A stretch of DNA of 64,000 nt, from NCBI RefSeq assembly GCF_029227915.1, contig NC_079879.1, positions 26,230,501 to 26,294,500 on the forward strand. Reading direction: 5' to 3'. The notes under the pieces are model-generated. The model was not told the DNA's origin. It did not search any database and worked only from the letters and a program-made list of their open reading frames with translations. Numbering within the stretch: position 1 is the first letter of the stretch; each line of letters opens with the position of its first letter. The position numbers were made by a program, and so were the translations under genes. This document shows positions 44,361 to 57,030 of the stretch, in pieces. This DNA is from Hydractinia symbiolongicarpus (taxonomy: Eukaryota; Cnidaria; Hydrozoa; Anthoathecata; Hydractiniidae).

Positions 44361-47339
44361 TGGGTAAATAAGCAAAATGCTGAGCAACTACTTTTATGAT
44401 CTTGCTTTTACGATTTACGATAGTTAAGGCAATTAAAAGATTCCATAAATTTTTTTTTAAAAAATTTGCCTTGCCAAAATTTATAAACCACCTCAGCATT
44501 CACCTTGGCATTTTCAGTGTGCCAGCGTGAATTCGAAAGGCTAAAACACCAACTTGCCTGAAACCCCCATGCTTTTTGAAACTTTTTTAAGTATAACAGT
44601 AGATATGGGAAAAAAATTAAATTTAATATATTTAAATATTTAGCTTTCTCACTAATAAAATCTTTCACAACATAAAATTTTGCTGTCCTGTTTTGTTTCA
44701 ATGTGAAAGCTGACCTTAACAGGGCAAAAATTATAGCAGTGTGTGGCTTTGTGGTTATGAAGTTCACTGTCTAATCAGAAGGTCCATGAATCAGTCCACA
44801 ACGCGTGCATGTTTAGTAAGTGTCTTTACCACACCTAAGGGTCAACCTATGCCATGTGAGGAAAATCTGGCAGGCAATGCCAGTTGATAACGGAGTTTTC
44901 AGAATTGAAGTCACTAATATTGTGTATACATAAATATTTTATTTAATAGTGTATGTGACAAGCATAGTTGTTGTTGAAATTTTCTTAAAAGTCGCCGAAA
45001 AAAGTATGTCTCGTTTGTTAACTGCCTAAATGTTATGTTACAATAGCAATGCATTTAGACTGACGTCTTTAAAAAACTTGTAAGATAATTGTAACAATTT
45101 ACGTTGATGTCTTGTAGTAACAAGACGAAATATCTGTTAAAATAAAAAAAAAAAGTTAAAACAAACAAACTTGGCTAAAATCTTATACATTTTTGATGTC
45201 AGCAAAACACCTAAAGCAACTTGAAGAAAAATTAGGGAAAGTAGTCATTTTTCTTGAAAAAAAATTTTAATTATTGTACTTTCCCTTTTTAGTATTCTTT
45301 TTTCTTTTGTTTTTAAATTCCTTTTTTTGAGTGATTTTTTGGTTGCTTGCGAAGGTGCCGACTCGCCGGAAACGCTGTATATGTTAGGGTGGCTGTGCGC
45401 GTTTTTTCAGGTATTTTTCAAGGTGCTTGTCTGTAACCGCTGGAAAAGCCTGGACCTTGTCCGAAACCGCCCTAATTGCATCCTAAATACAAAGGGCACA
45501 AGGCTCATTGTTCTCGTTTAAATTTTGTTGCAAAGAAGTCAGGTGCTATTTTGTCGTTTTACTCTCAGTTTATTATTTGTGGGATTTTATTACAGCTATA
45601 TTTATCAAATAAATGATATAAAAAACAGTTTTATTAGAACTTCTACTGTTGTGAATATAAATATTAGTCTACCATTATGTTTATGTTTGGTATTGGCACC
45701 TTAACCGTAATGTGTCAATATGCAAATGCGCTATAATGGTGCGGTAGCTGTACTGTAAAGTATATTCATTAATACACAGAAGATAGACATTTATGTCTGT
45801 CTAAAAATACACGTTCTTAATTCATTTACTAACCCACCGTCATAACCAGAGATTTAAGTCTAATATCCTATCACTGCTTGACATTAAAAGAATAAATTAT
45901 ACATCATGGTAATAAACTTTTTAAGTAATGTTGTTTCAGGTTGATTTGGGTTTCTTCTGGCGAAACTTAGAATTTTTTTTAAAACGCCAAAAGTAGCCAA
46001 AAGACCCCGTGGTTTTTGAAGTGTTTCCCGCAAGTGGGCACCCTCATGGTTGCATGTGCTTCTCCTTTTTTGGCTAAATTTTAGAATTGACTCTTTAAAG
46101 ATCATAAACTAAAATTACCTAGATGCATGGCTGCACAGCTAATATATAGAAAATTTAATTCTTTGATACCATATTCCATACCCTAAACATGCGCCGCAAT
46201 AACCCTAGACCTATAAATTTGCCTTATGGCGTCAGGGAAACTACACGACAACTGCAGGGTCATTGAACGTCAAAGCATTTATTAAAGGGTTTAGAGGCTT
46301 AGGGTTTGCAGTAACCTAGGTCTGTGGCCACACAGCTGCGAAACCATGCAGCTATCATATCATGTAGCAACGAAATCATATCATGAGTTGATTCTGAAGT
46401 CAAGACTTTACCAGCAAAAATTTTGACTTTTAACTGCTCATGTTAGCTATATAAATACAGTACACAAGTTTTCTTTAACTCACGGTTAAAACCCTTTTTG
46501 ATATTATATTTTTTAAAAAAAACTTAACCAAACAAAAAACGTATATACCAGGAAAAGAACATCCTGACAACCGTGACTCCCGCACTATTCACCTTCACGC
46601 ACAAAGGAGAATGGCAACCCGTCATGCATGCATTTTCTACCCGATAAAAACGGATTTGTAATCAGTGTGCCTCGATCTAACCTCGATCCCAGGGCCTGCA
46701 CTGTACCAGGAGATAGATACTCCATCATAAGGTCGAGTTTTTAATTATTTATTTTTTCTTTCACATTTACATTTTTTTTGCAACAACTGCTTGTTTTCTT
46801 AGTATAAAGTTTCCATTTGTGTAAACAGTCAAACAATAATTGATACGAAGGACTTTCGATCCGCATTCCATTTTGTAACGAACTATTTTTTCAAAAGTTT
46901 TAAATGATAGGTGAATACGTTTATATCTAACACTAAACTAGCAAAAAGTACCCAGTGCTCCAAGGTTCTCGCTACTCAAGCCATACATTCTCCATGATGA
47001 TATACACATTGTTACTTGTTAGCTAAAACAGTTTACTAAAAATACTTAACTTTATTCCGTAAACCTTAAAACTGCACCCAAATTGTTTTAGGTATTAGGC
47101 ACCTCAGTAACCATAAACTTTGGAGACATTAACAACCGATTCTTTTAATATGATGTTAGCTCTTTCTCATCCGCGGTTTCAACTTTTGGGAACCGCAGCT
47201 CTTGACGACTAAATTTGAACCTTACAATCGACCTTTCGTATGATCTCAAAACACAAGTTAATTTTCATCATCCAGACTTGAAGTTAAAAGAGAGGAGTTT
47301 TATGTCTAACTTTAATATTGATATTTTTCACCTCTGGTA
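44361..47339. other. Intergenic
   Basis: No gene recognised. A slightly GC-richer ORF at 45327-45521 (64 codons) has no family resemblance and no upstream ATG context that supports it. Short inverted motifs (ACCCTAGACCTAT at about 46193, CCTAGGTCTGTGG at about 46315) hint at a small decayed element. Confidence 0.45.
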
Positions 47340-47700
47340 CAGTGGACTCTCCATATAACGAACCCCGATATAGCGAACATTCCGATACAACGAACCAAAT
47401 TCCATTTCCTGGGTTTAGTCTAAAATGTGTGACGCAACTTTTGAAATACAAACAGACTTGTAGGGCAAGAAAGTCCATGAAATGTAATTTTGGAAACTGT
47501 TTTCACGTCTTCAGCGTGCGTTAAAAAATTAGCTTGGATTGGTACACCACAGCAAAAAAAGACAACTCGTGTTAATTTTTAAATAAAGCTAAAGCACGGC
47601 GGGGCAATCCTCTTTATAACGAACCCTGATATAGCGAACTCTCGATTTAAGAAACTAAATTTTTCCTAAAACACCTCTATATAACAAACTCAAGGCACTA
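47340..47700. repeat. Pogo/Tigger-like subterminal repeats
   Basis: From 47340, preceded by TA, the sequence reads CAGTGGACTCTCCATATAAC then GAACCCCGATATAGCGAACA. Further copies of TATAACGAACCCTGATATAG occur at 47613-47660 and CTCTATATAACAAACTC at 47673. CAGTGG ends with repeated ATAACGAAC are a hallmark of pogo/Tigger elements of the Tc1-mariner superfamily. Both clusters face the same way. No opposite terminus or transposase was found, so this is a truncated or nested remnant. Confidence 0.6.
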
Positions 47701-48025
47701 AATGTAACAGAAACTCGGGAATATTTATATACAATATACGCAATATTAAGTTTTGTTCATCATCGGTATCAATATTATGTTTCTCAAACAAAACAATGCA
47801 ATTTCACGCGAATCGAAAAATTCGAATGATCAGTAGGACATGTAGTAGAACCAATTCCAAATTTTACAGATATAATAATATTTAATATGTCAATAACATT
47901 TTTTTCATCTTCGATATAACAGCTTTTTCTTCGGTTTCCTTCGCAGTTCGTTCTACTGTGATACATCAAACTTTTTTTTTAATTTTTTTGTTTAATTCTT
48001 GAGCCTGAATTTTGTACTTAGCGCA

Positions 48026-48068
48026 TTTAGTTAGTTATTTAGTTAGTTAGTTAGTTAGTTATTTAGTT
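48026..48068. repeat. (TTAG)n microsatellite
   Basis: About ten tandem TTAG units, two of them interrupted as TTATTTAG. Confidence 0.85.
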
Positions 48069-48790
48069 ACGAATTGGTCAGTAAGCGCAAGGAAATAACT
48101 ACTTACTTAATTTAATAGAAATTCTGCATGGATAATAAATCGTAAAATAAAAAGTTTCTAGTTTGAAATACAAGAATGTTTAAAAAAGGATAGAAAATAA
48201 ACTAGTTTGAACACGATGTAACAAATCTGATATCAATCAATATAAAAATTAAACCTTTATAAGACATTTTTTCATAGTTGCATTTCATAAAATCCAACTG
48301 TAATATTACAATCTTTCTTTGCTCATACGCGTCTGTAAGCCATTGTTTATAATCTTCTTTCCCAAAAAGCTTCAACCACGAGTAAACATTAGATATCAAG
48401 ATCATATTAACATGCTAGAGTTATTGACCACCTAAGTGTGCAATTGTTAAATTTTCACAACTTGCCGAGGTAACGTTGTCTGTTACTTTCTCCAAAGGCG
48501 GAAGATAGTGATTCAAAACAATAGCTTTTAGATATATAAAAAGGAAAAAAATGGCATCGTGGGTTTCGATTTAAATCAAAAATTTGCGACAGCTTCTTAT
48601 ATTAAATTATATTTTTTTTACTAAAAATAAAAATATTTACTAAAAAAGAAAAATATATAAGATGTACAAGATTAAAAATAAATAAAACAACAACTATAAG
48701 TTTCTAATCATGTTCACCAATGTCTTGGAATTCTATAAAAAACAAATACACAACCACCAAAGTTTTGCAACATGTCCCAACACACTGCTT

Positions 48791-51700
48791 CTAGAATATA
48801 TCCATAAACGGAAACACGCCTGGATAGCCATCATCTGGACTTATTAGGTCTGATAAGAAGCATGCTGTACCAGCTATACCTTCAAACAGACTGTATGGTG
48901 CATCTGGAACGCGAGAATTAGCTTTGAATTCTTCCGTTTGCATAAATGCGGCAAATTGTCGAGCTCTTCGTAAATGTTTTTCATCGTGTGTTAATCGATA
49001 AAGTAGAAGAAACGCATATCCGCTACCTAAAGAAACGTGTCTTAACCAATATAGCTTTACATAGTTAAACGGGATACATCAATAACAATACTTATACCTG
49101 CAATTCCATGGCAAATGCCAGGTCCTTTCCTAAGCAATCCTTTTTTCCATAACAAATCGCCGCATCTCAAAGTAGCTTGAAGATATTTTTCCTCTTTCCA
49201 TACCATATAAGATTTCGCCATTAAATACATAACACCAGTAGCACCGTGACACCAATGAACTAATGTATTCCAATCATCTCTTGCATCACCTGGAATGGGT
49301 GGGTAATTCCCATCGTTCTCTTCACATTTTAAAACGAAATCTACTGAAAGTTTAATGTCTTCTTCGACATCAGGTTTTAAAGAATAACACGTCGGGAAAT
49401 TTAGCAGCATCAAAAGAATGGCTGACATGCCATGGCCAGCACCTACAATGAATGACATGTGAACAACAAAAACTAGAGATCTTTATAGCGTGCCACCAAA
49501 TAGGACATCCAATTGGCTAAAAATTACACACAAGTGCTACTTTCAGCGTATGCTTTCTGTCAGAAATAAATCGTAGTAACAGCATGACTAGAAAAAGAGA
49601 AGTATTAGATATGCTGAATTACATTAAAAACTAAATTTTGCGGTTTTTTGCGGTTTGAAATCTGTCGAATTAAATTCCCACGAAATTTTACATAATCAGC
49701 CTTCTGCGAAAAATTAATTTTAAAGTGACAATGGAGTTAAAACTGCTTTTCTCGGCATTTAGTTTTTCCTCTTTTTATGGCATAGGTCAAACATTTACGT
49801 TTCTCTTATCAATATAATAGAAAAAGTAAGAAGCTTGCTTAAAAATAACTTGAAGAACTGAAATACACTTGTATTGGCAATTTGGTACATTAAGGGAATT
49901 AAATTTTGTGAATTTGACGAGTTTTGTCAATTTCGCGAAAATTATTGGGAAACTCGCGCTGTTCACGAAATCCCCAAAAAATTCATTTGCACAAAAAAAT
50001 TTTCCTTTTGAAAACAATATACACTAATTTTTTTCTTCTGATTTACCTAGAACTGCTTTAATATGTATGTGAATTTCAGCAGGCCTACAAAGCCCTAAAA
50101 AAGGGTATAAACTGAAAAACAACATGTTGTCAAATTCTTATTTAGAAAAATTCACAAAAATATTAGGACTTGCCAACTTCGCGAAATTAGCTCTCACGAA
50201 CATTAATATCCTTAAGGTAGGTGTGTAAGGATACGTTAGCCAGAAAGAAAGTATTTTTGCTATAAAAAAATAAAAATTGTTCAAACCTAAATATGGTTTA
50301 TCGTAGTACATGTACATCAGCGGTGATTCATGATTATAACGGTTCGACGTTCGTCGACCACTTTCAATGATAGTATTACACAAAGGTAGTGTGATATCGC
50401 TTGTGACTATTGCTCTGCCAAATCTTTTATTAATCATATAACAAGCTGCTAGATAGCCAGCACGTCCCACAAAGATTTCATCAGAACCATGCGGAAAGAA
50501 GTTAATTGGTATACAGTACTTGTGCATGTTGAAGAATCCTTGTACATTTTCGTTTCTTAGATTGTGTAAGCCTAAAATGTAATTTACTTTCGGTTATATG
50601 TATTATTGTTTCTGATTACAATAAAATAACAATAAAAATCTTCTTTATCACAGAAGGAAAGTTTGGATGTTAGTGATTTTGGCAATCTTGGCAACAATAT
50701 GGCAATTGGCTTCAAAAGACATATCAATTATCAATTATACATATACATGGATGTACATATTATGTACATATATCGTTATCAATTCTTCAATCCTTTTTCG
50801 CATTTAACCACTTCAAATAATAAAAGCGCCTTAAAACGACAAATATTTCAAAAAAAGGTAAATATACCTAACGCTTCATATATCAAACTGGCGACGAGAT
50901 AAATACCAGCATGACCAAGCAACAAAGAGGCCCCTATTCCATTATGACCAGGATCGTTAAGTGAGATCTCACGCAAACTTGTCTAACATACAAAGAACAC
51001 AGTTATGATAAGCAAGCCTAACCCTAACCCTAACAATTAATATAATATAAAAAAACAGGCAATAGCACTGTACAGTATACTTCTTCGGTTTATTACAGGG
51101 AAAAACAGAAAGTTTCCAAACCTTTATGTATTTTTCAGCAATATTCAAGAAATGCTCCCTCTTATCTTCAAACAAACCACTTTGTGCAACATGATAAAAT
51201 GCATATGCAATACCCGCCCCTCCAACATAAACAGCTCCCTCACAATTTTCTGCAAGTGGAGGACAATTTTTATTTATTATCTGCAGCAACACAGGAACGT
51301 ATTCTCTTTGTCCTTCAGCTATTTCTTGTGTGTTTTCCTATAGCAGTGGAAATAAAGATAAAATCACATTATAGTTTAAAAAATTAGGCTATATAAAAAA
51401 TAGACCAATTATCACCAAAATTTCTGGCCTAATGTCAATATTTAGATTTGTGCTATTCTATTGACAAATTATACTATGTGATGAAAACAAGTCAATTTCT
51501 TTAACTTCTATACTTACAGCTTTTGATACAATTTAGCATTAAAATTATTAAACTGATTGTCAACACATAACAAATAAACATTTTGCTGTTATTCTTCAAA
51601 AGTAGCAATTCGTTAGGAGCATTGTATCTCAAACAGAGATCATTACTGTCTTTTCTTAATGTTTTCAACTTAATTTATGTTTGCATATTATACAGCTATC

Positions 51701-51859
51701 TAGACTATTACTTTGACTTTTACACACTCAAATAAGTCACTCACAACTTGATATCACATATTTATATTGCTATGTAATATTTTTGACATGTAAAAACACT
51801 CAACTGACCTGCTCACTCATTGTGTTTTCAAAATAGCGTGGATGCTGCATCGTTGTCAT
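48791..51859 (-). CDS. LanC-like protein, copy A (downstream of the tandem pair)
   Basis: Six exons, 5' to 3': 51859-51809, 51337-51122, 50982-50868, 50571-50287, 49442-49098, 49026-48791. They total 1248 nt and encode 415 aa (human LANCL1 399). LANCL proteins bind zinc and glutathione and are reported to add glutathione to dehydroamino acids in damaged proteins. The repeated alpha-toroid GxxG motifs are present: VGGAGIAYAF, LLLGHAGIYL, GRAGYLAACY, GAGHGMSAI, WCHGATGVMYL, CHGIAGSGYAF and LFEGIAGTACFL. The zinc ligands are Cys287 in WCHG and Cys333-His334 in ICHG, 46 residues apart as in human LANCL1. The stop is TAG at 48791. Intron positions equal those of copy B. The exon 1 start (MTTMQHPRYFENTMSEQ) is the first ATG before a consensus donor. 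Which vertebrate LANCL is closest cannot be judged by eye. Confidence 0.95.
51017..51034. repeat. Short interstitial telomere-type repeat (CCCTAA)3
   Basis: CCTAACCCTAACCCTAAC, three units of the animal telomere hexamer TTAGGG read on the other strand, within an intron of LANCL copy A. It is too short to have meaning beyond chance or repair insertion. Confidence 0.9.
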
Positions 51860-52328
51860 TTTTTTGTTGTCTTTGTCTATTTAATGTTATCCTATATAAT
51901 AATGAGCATTAGAAAATCAACAACGACTGTATTTTGTACTTCTAAATTTCAGAAACGTAAAAACTTTAGTTTCAAACTACAACAGCTTCTTTATCCAAAA
52001 TGTATTTTCAAATAAATTTCAGGGATTCGGAAACAGTATTTTGTACTAAGAATTGCAACAGTAATTGGCAAGATCTATATTGTGTAGTTATTTACATGTT
52101 TTATCTTTCATAAACAAATTTATTTAACGTTAAGATATCACCATTAATTAATTTTGTGTTCTATCACTTCGCATTGTAAAGTTGTTATTACCACATAACT
52201 TTGGATTTAAAATTTCCTTTGCATGCAAGTATTGACGCCATAACCATGAATTCTTATTAGGTGGGGAACAAAATAACCTTGCAGTGTTGTTCTGCAAAGC
52301 TATAAATCTTATTTTTGGTGTTCGCAAG

Positions 52329-55300
52329 CTAGAACATATCCATGAATGGGAAAATACCGATGCATCCATCTGCTGGACTTGCAATATCAGCTAAAAAACA
52401 CGCAGTACCAGCATATCCCTCGAATAAGCTGTATGGAAAATCTGGTAGATTAGAATTTTCTTTAAACTCCGAGCTCTGCATAAATTGAGCAAATCGATGT
52501 GCTCTTCTCAAGTGTTTGTTGTCGTGAGTTATGTGATAGAGAAGAAGGAAGGCATATCCATTGCCTGAATAAGAGAAGGTTAAAATAGTAGCATTTATAA
52601 TCAAAACTAAAAAATAAATTTTCTTTAAAATATATATATCACCTGCAACCCCGTGACAAAGACCTGGTCCTTTTCTCAGCAAACCTTTAGTCCAAATTAC
52701 TTCTCCACACCTCAACGCAGCTTGAAGGTACTTTTCCTCCTTCCAAACCATGTAAGCTTTTGCCATTACATACACAACACCTGGTGCACCATGACACCAC
52801 TGGATGAGTTTATTTTCATCACTTCGTGTATGACCTGGTCTTGAAGGATAGTTACCATCAGTTTCTTGACATTTTAAAATAAAATCAACTGACAGTTTTA
52901 TGTCCTTTTCAACATCAGGTTGCAAAGCATAACATGCTGGAAAGTTTAGCAGCATCAAAAGAATTGCTGATGATCCATGGCCCGCACCTGTTTTGAAGAA
53001 TATAAATGTCACTTATCATCATAATAAGTTTATTCTAAATATCTGATTAAAAAGAAGACATATAATATATCATAAATTCTTGTTATAATATTGTAAATAG
53101 AGGAAATATATACAGTATTAGTATTTAGTACTTTAAATTGTAACACGCAAACAATAAAAATGACCTTTAAACAGGATTGTCTTACTGATACAGGCTGGAC
53201 CCAATTAAAAGGCTCCTTGGCATAAAGTAAAGTGTAGAGAGAAGCAATATCTAAACACCAATTTTCAGATCAAAGATCTTCTAATTTCAGAGACAACTCT
53301 CACTTTCTAGTTCAAGAAGTGATGTAAACACTCTTCTTTAAACGTGTGCCACTTACCAAGATATGGTTTTTCATGATGAGAGTACATTAGTGGAGATTCA
53401 AAGTCATATTTCTTTGAGATTTCACGACCACAATTAATGACATCTTCACATAAAGGAAGTGTAACATCGCTTCCAGCTATATCTCTGCCAAATCTTTTAT
53501 TAATCATGAAACAAGCAGCTAGATATCCAGCACAACCACCAAATATCTCATTTAAGCCATATTTGCAATACTTTCGCATGCCCAAAAAACTTTGGATATT
53601 TTCATCTTCTAAATTGTGTACGCCTATGATAAATTTCCATTTATAGTTCATTCAAAGTTTCTCAACCAGAAAATGGAGTATAAAAGTATACACAGTTCTC
53701 ATAAAAATTATTAAGTGTTACCATATTTTGTGACAAAAAGTTTTTTGTTTGAACATAAATTTTTTTCATGTTTGGTGCTGGTTTTCATGTACCGTATTTT
53801 CCTGTATATAATCTGCGGGTTATAAGTTGATTTTTATGACTTCCACCGTTGGTGCGGGTTATAATGTGGTGTGGGTTATGTGATAAGTTTTATATTTTCT
53901 GTCATTTATTGTGAAATTTAAAGTTTATACATTCAATGAAGAAAATAGTACCAACGGGATAAAACACGTACATTAATATAACTGCATGCGCGATCCTATA
54001 TCTACGTGATTTTAATGATTTGCTGGTAATAGAGCAATATAGCAGGTATCATTTCACAACCTAGTGCCCAGGACTTAATTATTAAGTCCTGTTTAAAATA
54101 TTGAAAAATGTTAAAATTAAGCATAGATAATAATTTTTTTTTATCTTCACTACCTTTGAACAACAGGTGGTCACTGAAAATATCAAAAATAAATATAAAA
54201 TACAATTGATAAGACACACGCAACTATCTTCTCCTCTTTGCCACCATTCATTTTATCATGCACACTGTGATTGGTGACATATAAATAGATAACAAGTTTC
54301 TATAAACATTAGAAAAGAACGTTCCCTACATCGAAGTTACAGACCATCCATGATAATTATTATATTGTTTATTTTTATAACAAAAAAGCTTAAATATACA
54401 TAAAAAACAGAGATTTTACTCTAGGTTTATAACCTGATAGCATGGGTTTTTTTAATATGTTTGTTTGTTTAATCGCAGGAAGCAAGACATATTATTGGCG
54501 GAAACTAATGTTCACAAATAAAAGAAAAACAGCATTTGTCAAATAAATTTTAATTCATTATTATTTCGGCAATTGGAGACAAGGAAGTTACGTCTGAGAG
54601 AATCGCAAGTTCAGACACTCAGTTCTTGTGTTTGGGATTCACAAGTTTAAACGTCCCCCACTTGTCTTCATCATAAAAAAATAGAACACACGCACATGTT
54701 TATAAAAAGATTAGGGTAAGTAAAAATACGCTGAATTTTTTTCTTAAACAATGCGGGTTATGCAAAGATGCGGTTAAGTAAAACACATCGATTGAAATTT
54801 TATGCAGGTTATACGAAGGTGCGGACTATCTGATAGCATCTAGTTTATAACTCCCTAAAACAGCTGAGCTGAGGACTATACGATGTGCAGGTTATATACC
54901 AGAAAATACGGAAATAGTAAAACAACTAGGGTGAGGACAAGAAACAAAACATTTTTTTTAATTCACTTTATTTATACATTGATAAAGTTTAAATGCGTTA
55001 ATGCATACTTTGAACTTAAGAACTAATTTAAACACAATTACTTCTGGAGCAATAAAGCTCTCTAAATTTTGTATATAACAATTTTAGTTCTCTGTACAAC
55101 ATGAGTGTATATATCATCACTTTTCGTTTTGAGACACTAAACACTAAATTTCTTTACCACTTCATTAAAACACGAAAATAAATTAGTGTTTACAAACTAA
55201 CCTAGCGCTTGGTATATTAAAGATGCAACAAGATAAACACCAGAATGACCATGCAACAATGATGCTCCACGTGATTTGCGAGCGGGATCTCTTTTGTTTA

Positions 55301-56580
55301 TTTCAATAAGACTGACCTACAAAAAATAGACACAAAAGTTTTGGAGCAACTATTATGTTCTTCTAATTTTTAAGTATCAGAAACCAGAAGTGAACTTGAA
55401 AGGCAATACACACATTTAACGAGCAGCTTCAGTTTTTCTATACCTTTATATACCTTTATATACTTTTCAGCAATTTTTAAAAAATGATCTTTTTTATCTT
55501 CAAACAAACCACTCTGTGCAACATAATAAAATGCATAGGCAATACCCGCCCATCCAACATAAACAGCTCCCTCACAATTTTCTGCAAGTGGAGGACAATT
55601 GCAATGAACAGTCTTTAATAGATCTGAGATGTAGTCTTTCTGATACCCCAAACTGCTGCCAGGATCATTGTTTTTGTTTTCCTAAAACAAGTCAAACCAA
55701 ACTTGAAACAACAATTTTACTGTATTTTTATTATTTGGAAACTGTGGGTGGCTGACTGTTAGAAGCCTTCTCTTGGATGTGCTGTTAATAACAGACCCTA
55801 ATTTTTAAAAACTATATTTCTAACATTTTTAAAAAGAATTAAAACTCTCAATGACCTCTTTAAAGTGAACCCGAGGTATAAAATGATGTTGGACTTATAT
55901 TAGAGCTTAAAATGTTAGCTAACAAGTTTTTTAAAAATTTTTTAAAAGTTCTTTTCGTTCTCAAGATTTCACATTTAAAGAATTTCAGATTTAATTATGC
56001 TGCATGAATTATGATGTCAGATTTCAGTAATAGCAAATTTGGACAGTTTCTTTCATCAGTAATTTTAGACCTGTTAAGGGGTGTGCATTCAAACTTTATC
56101 AATGCATAGATATTATAAAGGTTAAATGATTAACATAAATGTTTTTGCCAAAATGACACTCGCTTGCTCGTCCCAGGCCTCTTATTTTTTTGCTGACAAC
56201 AATTTTGTGTGAAATAAATGGCAAAAAGTTGATACCGTTTTCAAAAAATATATTGCATGTGAATGAAATTAACACGGTTTGGGAAAAGCCTAAAGAATTT
56301 TTTTGTTTTAAAATTTTATCTTCAAGCAAAAAGGTTAAATTTAACTATGACACTACCTACCACGTTAAATTTATGTTTCACTTTATGTAATTTTTTTTTA
56401 AAAATAAAGTAAAAACGAGTTTGAAGAAAATGTTATCAATTAGATCAAAAAAAGAATATATATTGAAAATGCTTCCAAAATTATTTTGTTAAAAAACATC
56501 TGTCACTGTATCATTAAAATGCTTACCTCATCACTCATATCGTTTTTAAAATATCTGCCAGGACTCTGTGAAGACTTCAT
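52329..56580 (-). CDS. LanC-like protein, copy B (upstream of the tandem pair)
   Basis: Six exons, 5' to 3': 56580-56527, 55681-55454, 55316-55202, 53623-53357, 52987-52643, 52564-52329. They total 1245 nt and encode 414 aa. The motif series is VGWAGIAYAF, LLHGHSGVYL, GGCAGYLAACF, GAGHGSSAI, WCHGAPGVVYV, CHGVAGNGYAF and LFEGYAGTACFL, so the alpha-toroid is complete. Zinc ligands are Cys286 and Cys332-His333. Exons 3, 5 and 6 have the same lengths as in copy A (115, 345, 236 nt); exons 2 and 4 differ by multiples of 3 (228 versus 216, 267 versus 285). The donor of exon 2 lies in a 10-bp repeat (AAGGTATATAAAGGTATA), so an alternative donor 10 bp further would shift the frame. The fourth repeat has Cys where copy A has Arg (GGCAG versus GRAG). 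Intron 3 carries a 1.1-kb transposon. Confidence 0.95.
53792..54911. mobile_element. 1.1-kb non-autonomous DNA transposon in LANCL-B intron 3
   Basis: The left end reads CCGTATTTTCCTGTATATAA then TCTGCGGGTTATAAG. The right end, read on the other strand, is CCGTATTTTCTGGTATATAA then CCTGCACATCGTATAG. Subterminal copies of TGCGGGTTAT and TGCAGGTTATA occur at both ends (53821-53880 and 54748-54890). No target-site duplication is evident and no transposase is encoded; the 73-codon ORF inside has no recognised family. The superfamily cannot be assigned from these ends. Confidence 0.75.
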
Positions 56581-56932
56581 ATTTCTTGCAGGTATTTAAG
56601 TATACATTTCTTTTTTTAACAATCTTATAAATAATAAAGGATTCCTAAATTATCAGAAATGCATAAATATCAGAAAACTTTACTTTTGAAACTTTACTAA
56701 TATGTACAAAACTTTTTTTTAAAAAAAGCAGTCACATGTCAAAACTCTTTTAAACAGGCCGAACCACTTCACAATATGAACAAAAAAAAAGTACTACAAA
56801 TTGACTAAAACAAAATGGAAATAGCTACTTTTTAGAAACTTTGAGACTGACTGTGGTTACCTTAACCATAGCAAGATTTTTGACATAACATCAATTTTAT
56901 TAATCAATTGTTCATCATAGCTTCTGTTGAGA

Positions 56933-57030
56933 ATGTATCAAAAGTGGGGTGCAGTAATTCAGCCTTTGACAACTGCTAGGGAATGCCAACAGGCAATTTT
57001 TTACAGACATGAAAAAATTGAATTAGAAAA
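56933..57030 (+). other. Possible orphan first coding exon
   Basis: Reads ATG then MYQKWGAVIQPLTTARECQQ and onward for 32 codons plus two bases, to a consensus donor AAAAGTAAGT at 57031. The composition looks like real protein and the donor is strong. I do not recognise the family, and no matching downstream exon was found by eye. It lies head-to-head with LANCL copy B, about 350 bp away, so the two could share a promoter. Confidence 0.3.

Noticed and set aside
45327-45521. 64-codon ORF with slightly higher GC
   Set aside because: No family resemblance, no supported start, no splice context.
51017-51034. Chromosome end or fusion signal
   Set aside because: Only three telomere units, lying inside a gene intron.
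52653-52844. Plus-strand ORFs inside LANCL exons (also 53437-53646, 55516-55755, 51152-51387)
   Set aside because: They lie opposite confirmed LANCL exons and have no similarity to anything I recognise.
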